This document shows positions 56,954-63,683 of a stretch of 64,000 nucleotides of DNA, piece after piece; position 1 is the first letter of the stretch, and each line of letters opens with the position of its first letter. This stretch comes from DATLSM01 sp963722965. Its GTDB lineage: Bacteria > Actinomycetota > Thermoleophilia > Solirubrobacterales > 70-9. Under the pieces are notes generated by a model. That model had not been told where the DNA came from. It was given only the letters and a program-made list of their open reading frames with translations, and made no database searches. The stretch is taken from contig CAVROX010000011.1 of assembly GCA_963722965.1 (NCBI GenBank), positions 62,001 to 126,000 on the forward strand, written 5' to 3'. Position numbers and translations under genes: made by a program.

Positions 56954-57838
56954 ATGGCGAAGGCACGGCGCTCGTTGAACGGGAAGGTCGTAGCGATCAC
57001 CGGGGGTGCACGCGGGATCGGGAAGGCGACCGCAAGCTCGCTGGCTGGCAAGGGCTGCCGGGTGGCGATCGGCGACGTTGACCTTGCGCTTGCCGAGCAG
57101 ACAGCGTCCGAGTTGGGATCGGGCGTCATCGCACTGGCGCTCGACGTCACCGATCGGGCTTCCTTTGAGGCGTTTGTGGACGCCGCCGAGAGCCGCCTCG
57201 GACCGCTGGACATCCTCGTCAACAACGCCGGGATCATGCCGGTAGCGCCGCTTGTCGAGGAGAGCGAGGAGTCAGTCATCCGCCAAGTGGACATCAACCT
57301 GCACGGCGTTATCGCCGGCACCCAGCTCGCGATCGCCCGGATGCAACCACGCCGCAGCGGCCACATCGTCAACATCGCCTCGCAGGCCGGTAAGGCGGGG
57401 GTGCCGGGGATTGCCACCTACTCTGCCACCAAGCACGGCGTCGTCGGGCTCAGTGAGGCGGTGCGGGCGGAACTGCGCGGCGGCGGTATCGAGGTCTCCT
57501 GCGTGATGCCGACCGTCGTCAACACCGAGCTGACCCACGGCGTCTCACAGCGCTGGGTGAAACCGGTCGAGCCCGAGGATGTCGCAAGCGAGATCGTCGA
57601 CACGCTGGAAGTGCCGCGTTTTGATGTCTTCGTTCCCCGCGTCAACGGCATCCTGTTCAAGGTGATGCGGCTGCTGCCGCGCGCGGTCAGCGAGGCGATC
57701 GGCCGCGCGATGGGCCTCGACAAGCTGATGACCCAGGTCGACTACCAGGCCCGCCGCCACTATGAGGAACGCGCCGCGGCCGCTCACTCGACGGCCGCCG
57801 AGGCCGAGAAGGCCACAGCCCACAGTGAGGCCGCCTAG
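56954..57838 (+). CDS. Short-chain dehydrogenase/reductase
   Basis: The 294-residue oxidoreductase has the NAD(P) motif VVAITGGARGIGKATASSLA, NNAG (ILVNNAGIMPV), the catalytic Ser in HIVNIASQAGK, and YSATKHG with Tyr and Lys. The C-terminal region (about 220-294) extends past the classical fold and ends in an Ala/Glu-rich tail. A GGAGGAGG stretch precedes ATG 56954. It is paired with the thiolase gene, so a role in lipid or alcohol oxidation is plausible; the substrate is unknown. Confidence 0.9.
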   Translation: MAKARRSLNGKVVAITGGARGIGKATASSLAGKGCRVAIGDVDLALAEQTASELGSGVIALALDVTDRASFEAFVDAAESRLGPLDILVNNAGIMPVAPLVEESEESVIRQVDINLHGVIAGTQLAIARMQPRRSGHIVNIASQAGKAGVPGIATYSATKHGVVGLSEAVRAELRGGGIEVSCVMPTVVNTELTHGVSQRWVKPVEPEDVASEIVDTLEVPRFDVFVPRVNGILFKVMRLLPRAVSEAIGRAMGLDKLMTQVDYQARRHYEERAAAAHSTAAEAEKATAHSEAA

Positions 57839-57863
57839 CAGCCAACAACGCTGGGGCTCCCAC

Positions 57864-58061
57864 TCAGGCGGGTTGGGCCGCCAACGCCGCCGGCTTGAGC
57901 ACTCCAGCGTCGGCCGGAGTGCCCTCGCCGCCTTCGACAATCACCCGACAGGGTCGGTGGGCGAGGTAGTAGATCGAGGAGCCAACGTTGCCGTACGCGG
58001 TCGCAAACAGGCCGGGGACCCCAACGGTTTTGCGCAGCCCCCTTGTCTTCAACTGCGCCAT
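57864..58061 (-). pseudogene. Amino-acid permease remnant: N-terminal start joined to C-terminal end
   Basis: This 65-residue frame opens like an APC-superfamily amino-acid permease (GLRKTVGVPGLFATAYGNVGSSIYY, the first membrane helix). It then switches within one codon to HRPCRVIVEGGEG, a segment typical of the C-terminal stress-protein-like ends of some permeases. Hundreds of residues between are missing without a break in frame. It follows kdpE by four bases on the same strand, so it was probably the last gene of that operon. A real short protein is possible but would be only one membrane helix. Confidence 0.6.
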
Positions 58062-58065
58062 ACGG

Positions 58066-58752
58066 CTAGGCGGCGAATCTATAGCCGACGCCTGGGTCGG
58101 TGCGGATCAGCCGCTCGCCCTCGGGCGGCTCGATCTTGCGGCGCAGGTTGGCGACGTGGGTGCGCAGGGTCGCCGTGTCCTCGCCATAGGCGGGCCCCCA
58201 GACCTCGGTGAGCAGAGTCCGGTGGGTCATCAGCCTGCCGCGGTTGCGGATCAGCGTGCTCAACAGGCCAAACTCGGTGGGGGTGAGGTGGATCTCCTCG
58301 CCCTCGCGGGAGACCGAGTGGGCGGCGAGGTCCACCCGCAGGCCGCCAACCTCAAAGGTCGGCTCCTCCTCGCCTCCAGGCGCGCGGCGCATCGCTGCCC
58401 GCAGTCGCGCCACCAGCTCTCGCGGTCCGAACGGCTTGGTCACGTAGTCATCCGCGCCGGCGTCAAGGGCACGAACCTTCTGTTCCTCCTCGCCGACCGC
58501 AGAGAGAACGAGGATCGGCATCTCGCTCCAAGAGCGCAGCTGCGCGCACACTTCGACGCCGTCACCGTCAGGAAGAACGAGGTCGACGATTGCCGCCTCG
58601 GGGTGGCGTACGGCGGCGGCGTCCAGCGCCTCGCGGGCGGTTTGGGCACCGATCACCTCAAAGCCGGCCTCGCGCAAAACCACCTTCAGGGCGCGGAGGA
58701 TCTGGGGCTCGTCGTCGCAGACGAGAACCGCGGCGCCGCCCGCGGCGCTCAC
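58066..58752 (-). CDS. kdpE: OmpR-family response regulator (KdpE-like)
   Basis: The receiver domain (residues 1-120) has VLVCDDEPQILRAL, the phosphorylated Asp in EAAIVDLVLPDGDGVEV and Lys in GADDYVTKPFGPREL. The winged-helix domain (about 130-228) has HLTPTEFGLLSTLIRNRGRLMTHRTLL and THVANLRRKIE. The sequence is close to KdpE, which controls potassium transport genes in other bacteria. The GTG start overlaps the kdpD stop. No kdpFABC genes are in the window; the permease remnant downstream is a likely former target. Confidence 0.87.
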   Translation of the reverse strand: MSAAGGAAVLVCDDEPQILRALKVVLREAGFEVIGAQTAREALDAAAVRHPEAAIVDLVLPDGDGVEVCAQLRSWSEMPILVLSAVGEEEQKVRALDAGADDYVTKPFGPRELVARLRAAMRRAPGGEEEPTFEVGGLRVDLAAHSVSREGEEIHLTPTEFGLLSTLIRNRGRLMTHRTLLTEVWGPAYGEDTATLRTHVANLRRKIEPPEGERLIRTDPGVGYRFAA

Positions 58753-59933
58753 CCAACCTCCTGCGGCACCCTGGCTGGTCGCTGGGCCTCGGGCTCAAGT
58801 GGCAACTCGATCACGAATGTGGTCCCCTGGCTTGGCACCGACTCCGCCCAGACGCGACCGCCGTTGACCTCTACCAGCCCGCGGACGATCGCGAGACCCA
58901 GACCGGAGCCCTCGTGCGGTTGGTCGCCGGTCCGCTGGTAGAAGGGCTCGAAGATGCGCTCGAGGTCGGCGGGTGGGATCCCCGGCCCGCGGTCGACCAC
59001 GCGGAGCACCACCCGATCGCCGAGCGCGCGGCCGCGAATCAGGGTTCGCTCGCCACCGGAGAAGCGGATCGCGTTATCCAGCAGGTTGACGATGGCTCGC
59101 TCAAGTTGGGCGGCGTCGGCGCGGACGAAGGGGAGATCGGCATCGAGCGAGGCGCGGACGAGCTCGCCGCGCTCGCCCAGATCCTCGACTGCCGCGGCAA
59201 CGACCTCCTCGATCGAGCACCAGTCCGGCCGTGGATGCGACTGACCCGCCTCAAGCCGCGAGAGGTCGAGCAGCTTGTCGACTAGGTCCGAGAGCCGTGT
59301 CGCCTCGTCGCTCACCGCGTTGGCCAGAGCGCGGCGGTCATCGGGGTCGATTTCCGGCGAGGTCAGCGCCTCGCCAGCGGCGATGATTGCCGTCAACGGA
59401 GAGCGCAGGTCGTGGGAGACAGCGCGAAGCAGCGCCGTCTTCAGATCGTCGCTGCGGCGAAGGGCCTCGGTCTCGATCGTCGCCGCCTGCAAGCGCTCAC
59501 GGTCAAGTAGCAGGGCGAAAGCAGCCTGCACGGCGAGGTTTGCCTCTCGCCGTCGCCGCTCCGCCTGGCGCGCCCGCGCCCGTGATTGCTCAGCGAGAGA
59601 GCTGGAGATCGCCGCGACGGCGCAGAAGACGGCGAGTGCAACCCAGCTCTCGGCGTTGGCGATGTCGAAGCTGCCGGTGGGGGGGATGTGAAAGAAGTTG
59701 AAGGCGGCGGCGCTTGCGACCGAGGTGAAGAGGCCGAGCCAGAGCCCGTAATAGGTGGAGATGACCAGAACGCCGAGCATGTAGACGACCCCGTCAGAAG
59801 TAGCGGGCGTGATCTGGCGCAGCGGGAAGATCAACGCTGTGCAGACCGCGACGCTGGCGAGCGAGACGAGCAGGCCGGCCGCGAGGGTCTCGCGCCGGCG
59901 GGGCCTACCGTTCTGATTCTGAGCCTCGACCAC
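58749..59933 (-). CDS. kdpD: KdpD-type sensor histidine kinase lacking the N-terminal KdpD/Usp domains
   Basis: The 394-residue kinase begins with four closely packed membrane helices of the DUF4118 type (FPLRQITPATSDGVVYMLGVLVISTYYG, SAAAFNFFHIPPTGSF). It then has a HisKA helix with the phosphorylated His in LLRAVSHDLRSPLTAI and an ATPase domain with LLDNAIRFSGG, DRGPGIPPADLERIFEPFYQR and GSGLGLAIVRGLVEVNGG. Full KdpD has about 400 more N-terminal residues, including the KdpD and universal-stress domains; these are absent and the GTG start looks genuine because TAGGCT lies six bases upstream. Direct potassium sensing is therefore uncertain. Confidence 0.87.
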   Translation of the reverse strand: MVEAQNQNGRPRRRETLAAGLLVSLASVAVCTALIFPLRQITPATSDGVVYMLGVLVISTYYGLWLGLFTSVASAAAFNFFHIPPTGSFDIANAESWVALAVFCAVAAISSSLAEQSRARARQAERRRREANLAVQAAFALLLDRERLQAATIETEALRRSDDLKTALLRAVSHDLRSPLTAIIAAGEALTSPEIDPDDRRALANAVSDEATRLSDLVDKLLDLSRLEAGQSHPRPDWCSIEEVVAAAVEDLGERGELVRASLDADLPFVRADAAQLERAIVNLLDNAIRFSGGERTLIRGRALGDRVVLRVVDRGPGIPPADLERIFEPFYQRTGDQPHEGSGLGLAIVRGLVEVNGGRVWAESVPSQGTTFVIELPLEPEAQRPARVPQEVG

Positions 59934-59939
59934 TAGTTG

Positions 59940-59945
59940 AGCCTA
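59940..59945 (-). promoter_or_regulatory. -10 element of kdpDE (leaderless type)
   Basis: TAGGCT on the minus strand ends six bases before GTG 59933. Confidence 0.55.
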
Positions 59946-60040
59946 CTCCCGAGACAAACGCTCGTCGTCGGGGAGGGAGCCGCTACGTTGCCGGGATGCA
60001 GAGACCTTCGGCGCGGGCAGCCGCCGCCGCTCACGGCCGA

Positions 60041-60592
60041 CTACCGAACCGCTCGACGGTCGAGGAGGCGATTGGCGAGCTCCGCCGCGCTGACGCCGAG
60101 AAAGGCGCCGGCAAGGACGTCGCCGGGGTAGTGGACGCCGGTGTGTACGCGGGAGTAGCCGACGAGGGTGGCCGCGGCCCGCAGCGGGGCCGAGAGCGAA
60201 GGCTGCACCTGAGCGACGCCGGTGGCGAAGGCGAAGGCGGACGCGGTGTGGCCGGAGGGAAAGGAAGTCGAGTCAGGCATCGGGACATGCCGTCGCCCCG
60301 GCACCTCGAGAGAGAGCCGTTGCGGTCTGCGACGGGCAGAGAGTGGCTTGGCGAAGAGGTTGGCGAGCGTCGCCGCGACCCCAACAGAGATCAGCCCACG
60401 AGCGGCAGCTCGCCTGCCGACCGCCCCGCCAACCACGCACATTACCGCCGCGCTCGCCAGCCACGGCTTCGAGTAATCCGCGGCGCGGGAGATCCGGCGC
60501 ATCGACCGGTCAAGCGCCGGCGTGTCGGTGCGGGCGATCGCCGCGTAGACGGCGGCGTCGATGCGCTGCGCATCATCGATCCAGCCCGGCAT
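60041..60592 (-). CDS. PAP2-family lipid phosphatase
   Basis: The 183-residue membrane protein has the three-part phosphatase signature: KPLSARRRP, PSGHTASAFAFA and SRVHTGVHYPGDVLAG. It probably removes phosphate from a lipid such as phosphatidic acid or undecaprenyl diphosphate on the outer membrane face. ATG 60592 is supported by TATGAT ending six bases upstream; a longer frame to 60664 overlaps the divergent gene. The lipid kinase gene starts 11 bases away in the opposite direction. Confidence 0.88.
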   Translation of the reverse strand: MPGWIDDAQRIDAAVYAAIARTDTPALDRSMRRISRAADYSKPWLASAAVMCVVGGAVGRRAAARGLISVGVAATLANLFAKPLSARRRPQRLSLEVPGRRHVPMPDSTSFPSGHTASAFAFATGVAQVQPSLSAPLRAAATLVGYSRVHTGVHYPGDVLAGAFLGVSAAELANRLLDRRAVR

Positions 60593-60598
60593 CAGGCG

Positions 60599-60604
60599 AT
60601 CATA
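60599..60604 (-). promoter_or_regulatory. -10 element of the PAP2 gene, touching the lipid kinase start
   Basis: TATGAT on the minus strand ends six bases before ATG 60592. Its first base pairs with the A of the divergent ATG at 60604. Confidence 0.5.
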
Positions 60605-61875
60605 TGAACCGCAGGCGCCTTGCCGCGATCCTCGCGCTCCTTGGTGGGACCGTTGCCGTGGCAACGGCGGCCTACTCGCTCTTCACCAGTTTCCCGCGCG
60701 GCCTAGTCGTCTTGGTATGCGTCCTCGGCGCGATCGTCGCTGCCTGGTTGGGAATGGTGCGGCGCGGGGGCGGGCGCATCGTCGGCTTCCTCGCAGCCGC
60801 ACTCCTGATCGGCATTGCGATCGGGGCCCTGCTGACCGGTGGCCACCTGCTTGAGCTGCTCCTGATCGCGGTGGCCTTCGCGATCGGGGTGGCCGGTGCC
60901 AGCGAGGCATTCGTGGTGCGACGATCCTTACCGCGCGCCCCTGCACCGAACCGCCCCGTCCTCTTCATCAACCCACGCTCCGGAGGGGGAAAGGCGAGGA
61001 AGTTCGACCTCGCCGGTGAGGCGGAGAGGCGGGGGATCGAGTCGGTGGAACTGGGGCAAGGTGATGACCTGGAAACGCTGGTCAGGGACGCAGTTAAAAG
61101 CGGGGCCAACGGCCTGGCGATGGCCGGCGGCGATGGCTCGCAGGCGATTGTCGCCGCGATCGCGGCCGAGCACGACCTTCCCTACGCGTGCATTCCGGCG
61201 GGCACCAGGAACCATTTCGCCCTCGACCTTGGCGTCGACCGCGACGACGTCGTCGGCGCTCTCGACGCATTCGTCGACGGCGGAGAGCGCGTGGTCGACC
61301 TGGCCGAGGTCAACGGTCGCGTCTTCGTAAATAACGTCTCGCTCGGCGTCTACGCCGAGGCGGTCAGCCAGGCCGAATACCGAGGGGCAAAGCTGCAGAC
61401 CCTGCTGGCGACGATTCCGGAGACGCTGGGGCCCGCCGGCTCTCCGCTGGAGCTTCGATGGAGCGACCCAGCGGGAACCACACGGCGCAGCGCAGCGATG
61501 ATGCTCATCTCCAACAACGCCTACCTGCTCGGCCCGGTACCAGGTTCGGGGACCCGTCCCCGCCTCGACGAGGCGGTACTCGGCGTGGTCGACTTCCGAC
61601 CGCCGGCCACCGGCCAGGCAGCAGCATGGAGCGAGCTGATCATGCCCACGCTGGAGGTCGATGCCGACGCCCCCGTCCCGACCGGAATCGACGGCGAGTC
61701 GGTGGTACTTGAGCCGCCGCTGCGGTTCCGCAGCCGTCCCCGAGCCTTGCGGGCCCGAATCGCCCAGCGCCATCCGGGTGCCTCACCATCAGCCGGAGTT
61801 CCAAGCGGCGCCTGGGAGGGCCTCATCGCGCTGTGCGGCATCGCGATCCGGGGAAATCCCGTTTCCAACGGGTAG
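60604..61875 (+). CDS. Diacylglycerol kinase-family protein with N-terminal membrane region
   Basis: The 423-residue protein has four membrane helices at about 5-26, 33-52, 60-80 and 84-106, then a DAGK catalytic domain. The domain has PVLFINPRSGGGKARKFDL, the nucleotide loop GLAMAGGDGSQAIVA, and CIPAGTRNHFALDLG. It phosphorylates diacylglycerol or a related lipid, opposite to the PAP2 enzyme next door. Its final codons (PVSNG, stop) coincide with the first copy of a short repeat at 61862, so the C terminus may have been reshaped by an insertion. Confidence 0.86.
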   Translation: MNRRRLAAILALLGGTVAVATAAYSLFTSFPRGLVVLVCVLGAIVAAWLGMVRRGGGRIVGFLAAALLIGIAIGALLTGGHLLELLLIAVAFAIGVAGASEAFVVRRSLPRAPAPNRPVLFINPRSGGGKARKFDLAGEAERRGIESVELGQGDDLETLVRDAVKSGANGLAMAGGDGSQAIVAAIAAEHDLPYACIPAGTRNHFALDLGVDRDDVVGALDAFVDGGERVVDLAEVNGRVFVNNVSLGVYAEAVSQAEYRGAKLQTLLATIPETLGPAGSPLELRWSDPAGTTRRSAAMMLISNNAYLLGPVPGSGTRPRLDEAVLGVVDFRPPATGQAAAWSELIMPTLEVDADAPVPTGIDGESVVLEPPLRFRSRPRALRARIAQRHPGASPSAGVPSGAWEGLIALCGIAIRGNPVSNG

Positions 61876-61900
61876 TGGAGCCAGTTAAATCTAGATCGCC
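61862..61900 (+). repeat. Short repeat, copy 1 (half element)
   Basis: AACGGGTAGTGG (61867-61878) matches copy 2 exactly. The next 20 bases are a degenerate match (CAGTTAAATC against CAGTTTGGATC). It supplies the stop codon of the lipid kinase gene. Confidence 0.5.
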
Positions 61901-61992
61901 GTGAAGCTCTTTAGCCCTGTTCCGTCATCGAAGACGATGGCCCAGAGGTTTTCCAGCTTGTCCCGCAACCAAGAGGCTGATTGTCGGAGCAT
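61891..61992 (-). CDS. Possible 33-residue peptide
   Basis: The frame gives MLRQSASWLRDKLENL followed by a hydrophobic and acidic part and ends at TAG. Its only strong support is TAGCAT at 62004-61999, exactly six bases before the ATG, as in genuine leaderless genes of this window. It diverges from the 93-residue membrane protein gene. I do not recognise it, and a chance frame is possible. Confidence 0.35.
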   Translation of the reverse strand: MLRQSASWLRDKLENLWAIVFDDGTGLKSFTAI

Positions 61993-62032
61993 GGGGAAAT
62001 GCTAGACCCGAGTCAACCTGACGCCGTCGAGC

Positions 62033-62038
62033 TAGCCT
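62033..62038 (+). promoter_or_regulatory. -10 element of the 93-residue membrane protein gene
   Basis: TAGCCT ends six bases before GTG 62045. Confidence 0.45.
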
Positions 62039-62044
62039 TCTTTC

Positions 62045-62326
62045 GTGGCCGATGAAGTCACAGGCAAGCTCGCACGCAAGGTCCAAGAACGGGAACGGGA
62101 ACGGGAATCCGAAGCTCTGATCGAACGGCCCACCGACCCGCTTGCCGAGGCCCAGAGAAAAGAAGATGAACGGGAAGGGTGGATGCGATTTCCCGTCGCG
62201 TTGATTTGGGCCGTAGCGATCGCTGTCGGGTTAGCCACAGGTTCGGCTCCGCGTGGCTTGGCTACGTTTGTAGCGCTGTACCTTGTCTTTGGGGTCTTAG
62301 TGCTGGTGCGGCGAGCTGTGCCTTGA
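62045..62326 (+). CDS. Small membrane protein of unknown function
   Basis: The 93-residue protein has a strongly charged N-terminal half (KVQERERERESEALIE and further acidic/basic residues to about 45) and two hydrophobic helices at about 48-65 and 70-88, ending in RRAVP. I recognise no family. The GTG start is supported by TAGCCT six bases upstream. It lies in the repeat-rich stretch, and codon use is less GC-biased than in the neighbours, which hints at a recent arrival. Confidence 0.6.
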   Translation: MADEVTGKLARKVQERERERESEALIERPTDPLAEAQRKEDEREGWMRFPVALIWAVAIAVGLATGSAPRGLATFVALYLVFGVLVLVRRAVP

Positions 62327-62340
62327 CGATCAAGGCCTCT

Positions 62341-62394
62341 CCGATTCAAACTTACCAACCACCACCAAACGGGTAGTGGGTCAGTTTGGATCGG
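62341..62394 (+). repeat. Short repeat, copy 2 (inverted-repeat element)
   Basis: Arms at 62341-62352 and 62383-62394 (CCGATTCAAACT and AGTTTGGATCGG) are inverted with one mismatch. The core contains AACGGGTAGTGGGTC. It ends 165 bases before the next start and may end transcription or be the end of an old mobile element. Confidence 0.55.
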
Positions 62395-62546
62395 GTGGCC
62401 TAACCGATTCCCTCCTGTCATGCAAAGGCTCCGAATGACGGGACCCGAAATCGATCTTCCTAGTCACACTGATCGGGCAATTGGCCGGATATGGCTCTGG
62501 ACAACAGGCCTATAGCTCAACGGCGCTTAGTCGTCGCGCCCCCTGC

Positions 62547-62552
62547 TACTCT
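62547..62552 (+). promoter_or_regulatory. -10 element of the 78-residue protein gene
   Basis: TACTCT ends six bases before ATG 62559. Confidence 0.45.
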
Positions 62553-62558
62553 CGCCGC

Positions 62559-62795
62559 ATGGCTGAGACAGAGCTAATCAGTGTCCGGAACCTTCGCTGG
62601 AACGAGAAGGATGGGCGCTACATGGTCGGAGAATTTGACGCGCGAGGAAAGCCAACCTCGCGGCCGGTCTCACGGGAACAGGGCGAGCAGATCAGGCTTC
62701 AGCTTGAAAAGGCTCAGTCCGACATCGACCGCTATGCGCGGATGCCCGCCGGGTTCCCCGCTCCGACGACCATTCCCGTCGAAGTCACTCGTTAG
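62559..62795 (+). CDS. Small soluble protein of unknown function
   Basis: The 78-residue protein is charged (ISVRNLRWNEKDGRYMVGEFD, then a helix around EQGEQIRLQLEKAQSDIDRY) and ends in a Pro-rich tail. I recognise no family. The start is chosen by the TACTCT element six bases upstream; the longer frame to 62481 has no support. Confidence 0.55.
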   Translation: MAETELISVRNLRWNEKDGRYMVGEFDARGKPTSRPVSREQGEQIRLQLEKAQSDIDRYARMPAGFPAPTTIPVEVTR

Positions 62796-62844
62796 CCGAT
62801 TCCTACGGATTCCTGTGGATTTCGTCGGGATTCAACGTAGAGCC

Positions 62845-63093
62845 TTATCCGTCGAACCCTCCGCTGTTGCAGCCTCCAAGGTCCACGAGCAGTGTTTTCA
62901 CAGTATTGATCGAGACCCCCGCGAGACGACGCCCTAGCGACGCTTTGGCCTGACCCGCTTTCGTGGACACTTGACCAGTTGGGAGCAAAGCGCTCCCGGA
63001 AGGAGTCAAAGTGACACGAACCAGGCCGACGTCGACGCCGGCAACCGTGAGGTCCAGCACCGCGGAGGCGTCAAAGAGCGCGTGCGTGGCCAC
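62845..63093 (-). CDS. Possible fragment of a beta-rich protein
   Basis: The GTG-started 82-residue frame alternates hydrophobic and polar residues (LTVAGVDVGLVRVTLTPSGSALL), as in secreted beta-sandwich repeats. No domain is complete and no promoter or ribosome site is evident. It could be a decayed piece of a larger gene or a chance frame. Confidence 0.3.
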   Translation of the reverse strand: MATHALFDASAVLDLTVAGVDVGLVRVTLTPSGSALLPTGQVSTKAGQAKASLGRRLAGVSINTVKTLLVDLGGCNSGGFDG

Positions 63094-63180
63094 ATCTAGC
63101 TAAGCACCGACCCCATTTGAGGAAGTTCATGCCGACAACCTTACGCCGCCGCCCGCAACCCAAAGACCCAACCTGACCGC

Positions 63181-63543
63181 CTACCGCTGCTGAATCTGGC
63201 GCAGTATCGACCGCCAATCCCGGGGCTTTCCCGAGATATGTGCTGAACCCTGTCGTGGGGGATGGAGAACGATAAGAGGAGCTGGACCCTGGTGGCGAGG
63301 ATGGGGAGCAAGAATCGACCCCGCTGAACCATGTGAGCCGGCCTTTCGCAACAGCGCTAAGGCCTCTCTGCTCAATTTGAATGTCTCTCTCTCTTCAGGA
63401 GTGCGGCCAGGTCTCGGAAAGATCGCCGCTGCGAACGCCCATGAGCGGCACTTCGCATCGCAAGGCAGCGCATGGCCCCCTTCGACAGCGATGACACCCG
63501 CCCCGATGAGAACTACGACGACGATTAGGACGAACTTCGCGAT
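63181..63543 (-). CDS. Putative secreted or anchored protein with an ATC start
   Basis: The frame open from 63555 to the TAG at 63181 has no ATG or GTG at its beginning. Read from ATC 63543 it gives a convincing signal or anchor segment (AKFVLIVVVVLIGAGVIA), then a two-Cys stretch (ALPCDAKCRSW) and about 80 residues that I do not recognise, ending RQIQQR. TAACAT at 63555-63550 lies exactly six bases before the ATC. Either ATC is used, one base is wrong, or translation begins at TTG 63375 and the hydrophobic part is chance. Confidence 0.45.
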   Translation of the reverse strand: MAKFVLIVVVVLIGAGVIAVEGGHALPCDAKCRSWAFAAAIFPRPGRTPEERETFKLSREALALLRKAGSHGSAGSILAPHPRHQGPAPLIVLHPPRQGSAHISGKPRDWRSILRQIQQR

Positions 63544-63558
63544 GCCTCCATGTTAAGC

Positions 63559-63620
63559 CCGATTCAAACTGACCCACTACCAGCGAACGGGTAGTACTGA
63601 GACACCACCAGCGAACGCAC
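63559..63620 (+). repeat. Short repeat, copy 3
   Basis: CCGATTCAAACT (63559-63570) is identical to the left arm of copy 2. GACCCACTACC follows, then a hairpin ACTACC/GGTAGT with an eight-base loop (63576-63595). A partial repetition of the core (ACCACCAGCGAACG) lies at about 63604-63617. The 240 or so bases of plus-strand sequence on either side hold no gene on that strand. Confidence 0.5.
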
Positions 63621-63683
63621 GATAATCATGGTTATGTCAACTTGAACGCGAGCCCGGGCACCGTAGCCGCAAACGTCGCTCGT

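Noticed and set aside
62510..62535. tRNA-like box (CCTATAGCTCAACGGCGC)
   Set aside because: It resembles a tRNA D-arm, but no acceptor, anticodon or T-arm sequence follows, so it does not fold as a tRNA. A decayed tRNA fragment cannot be excluded.
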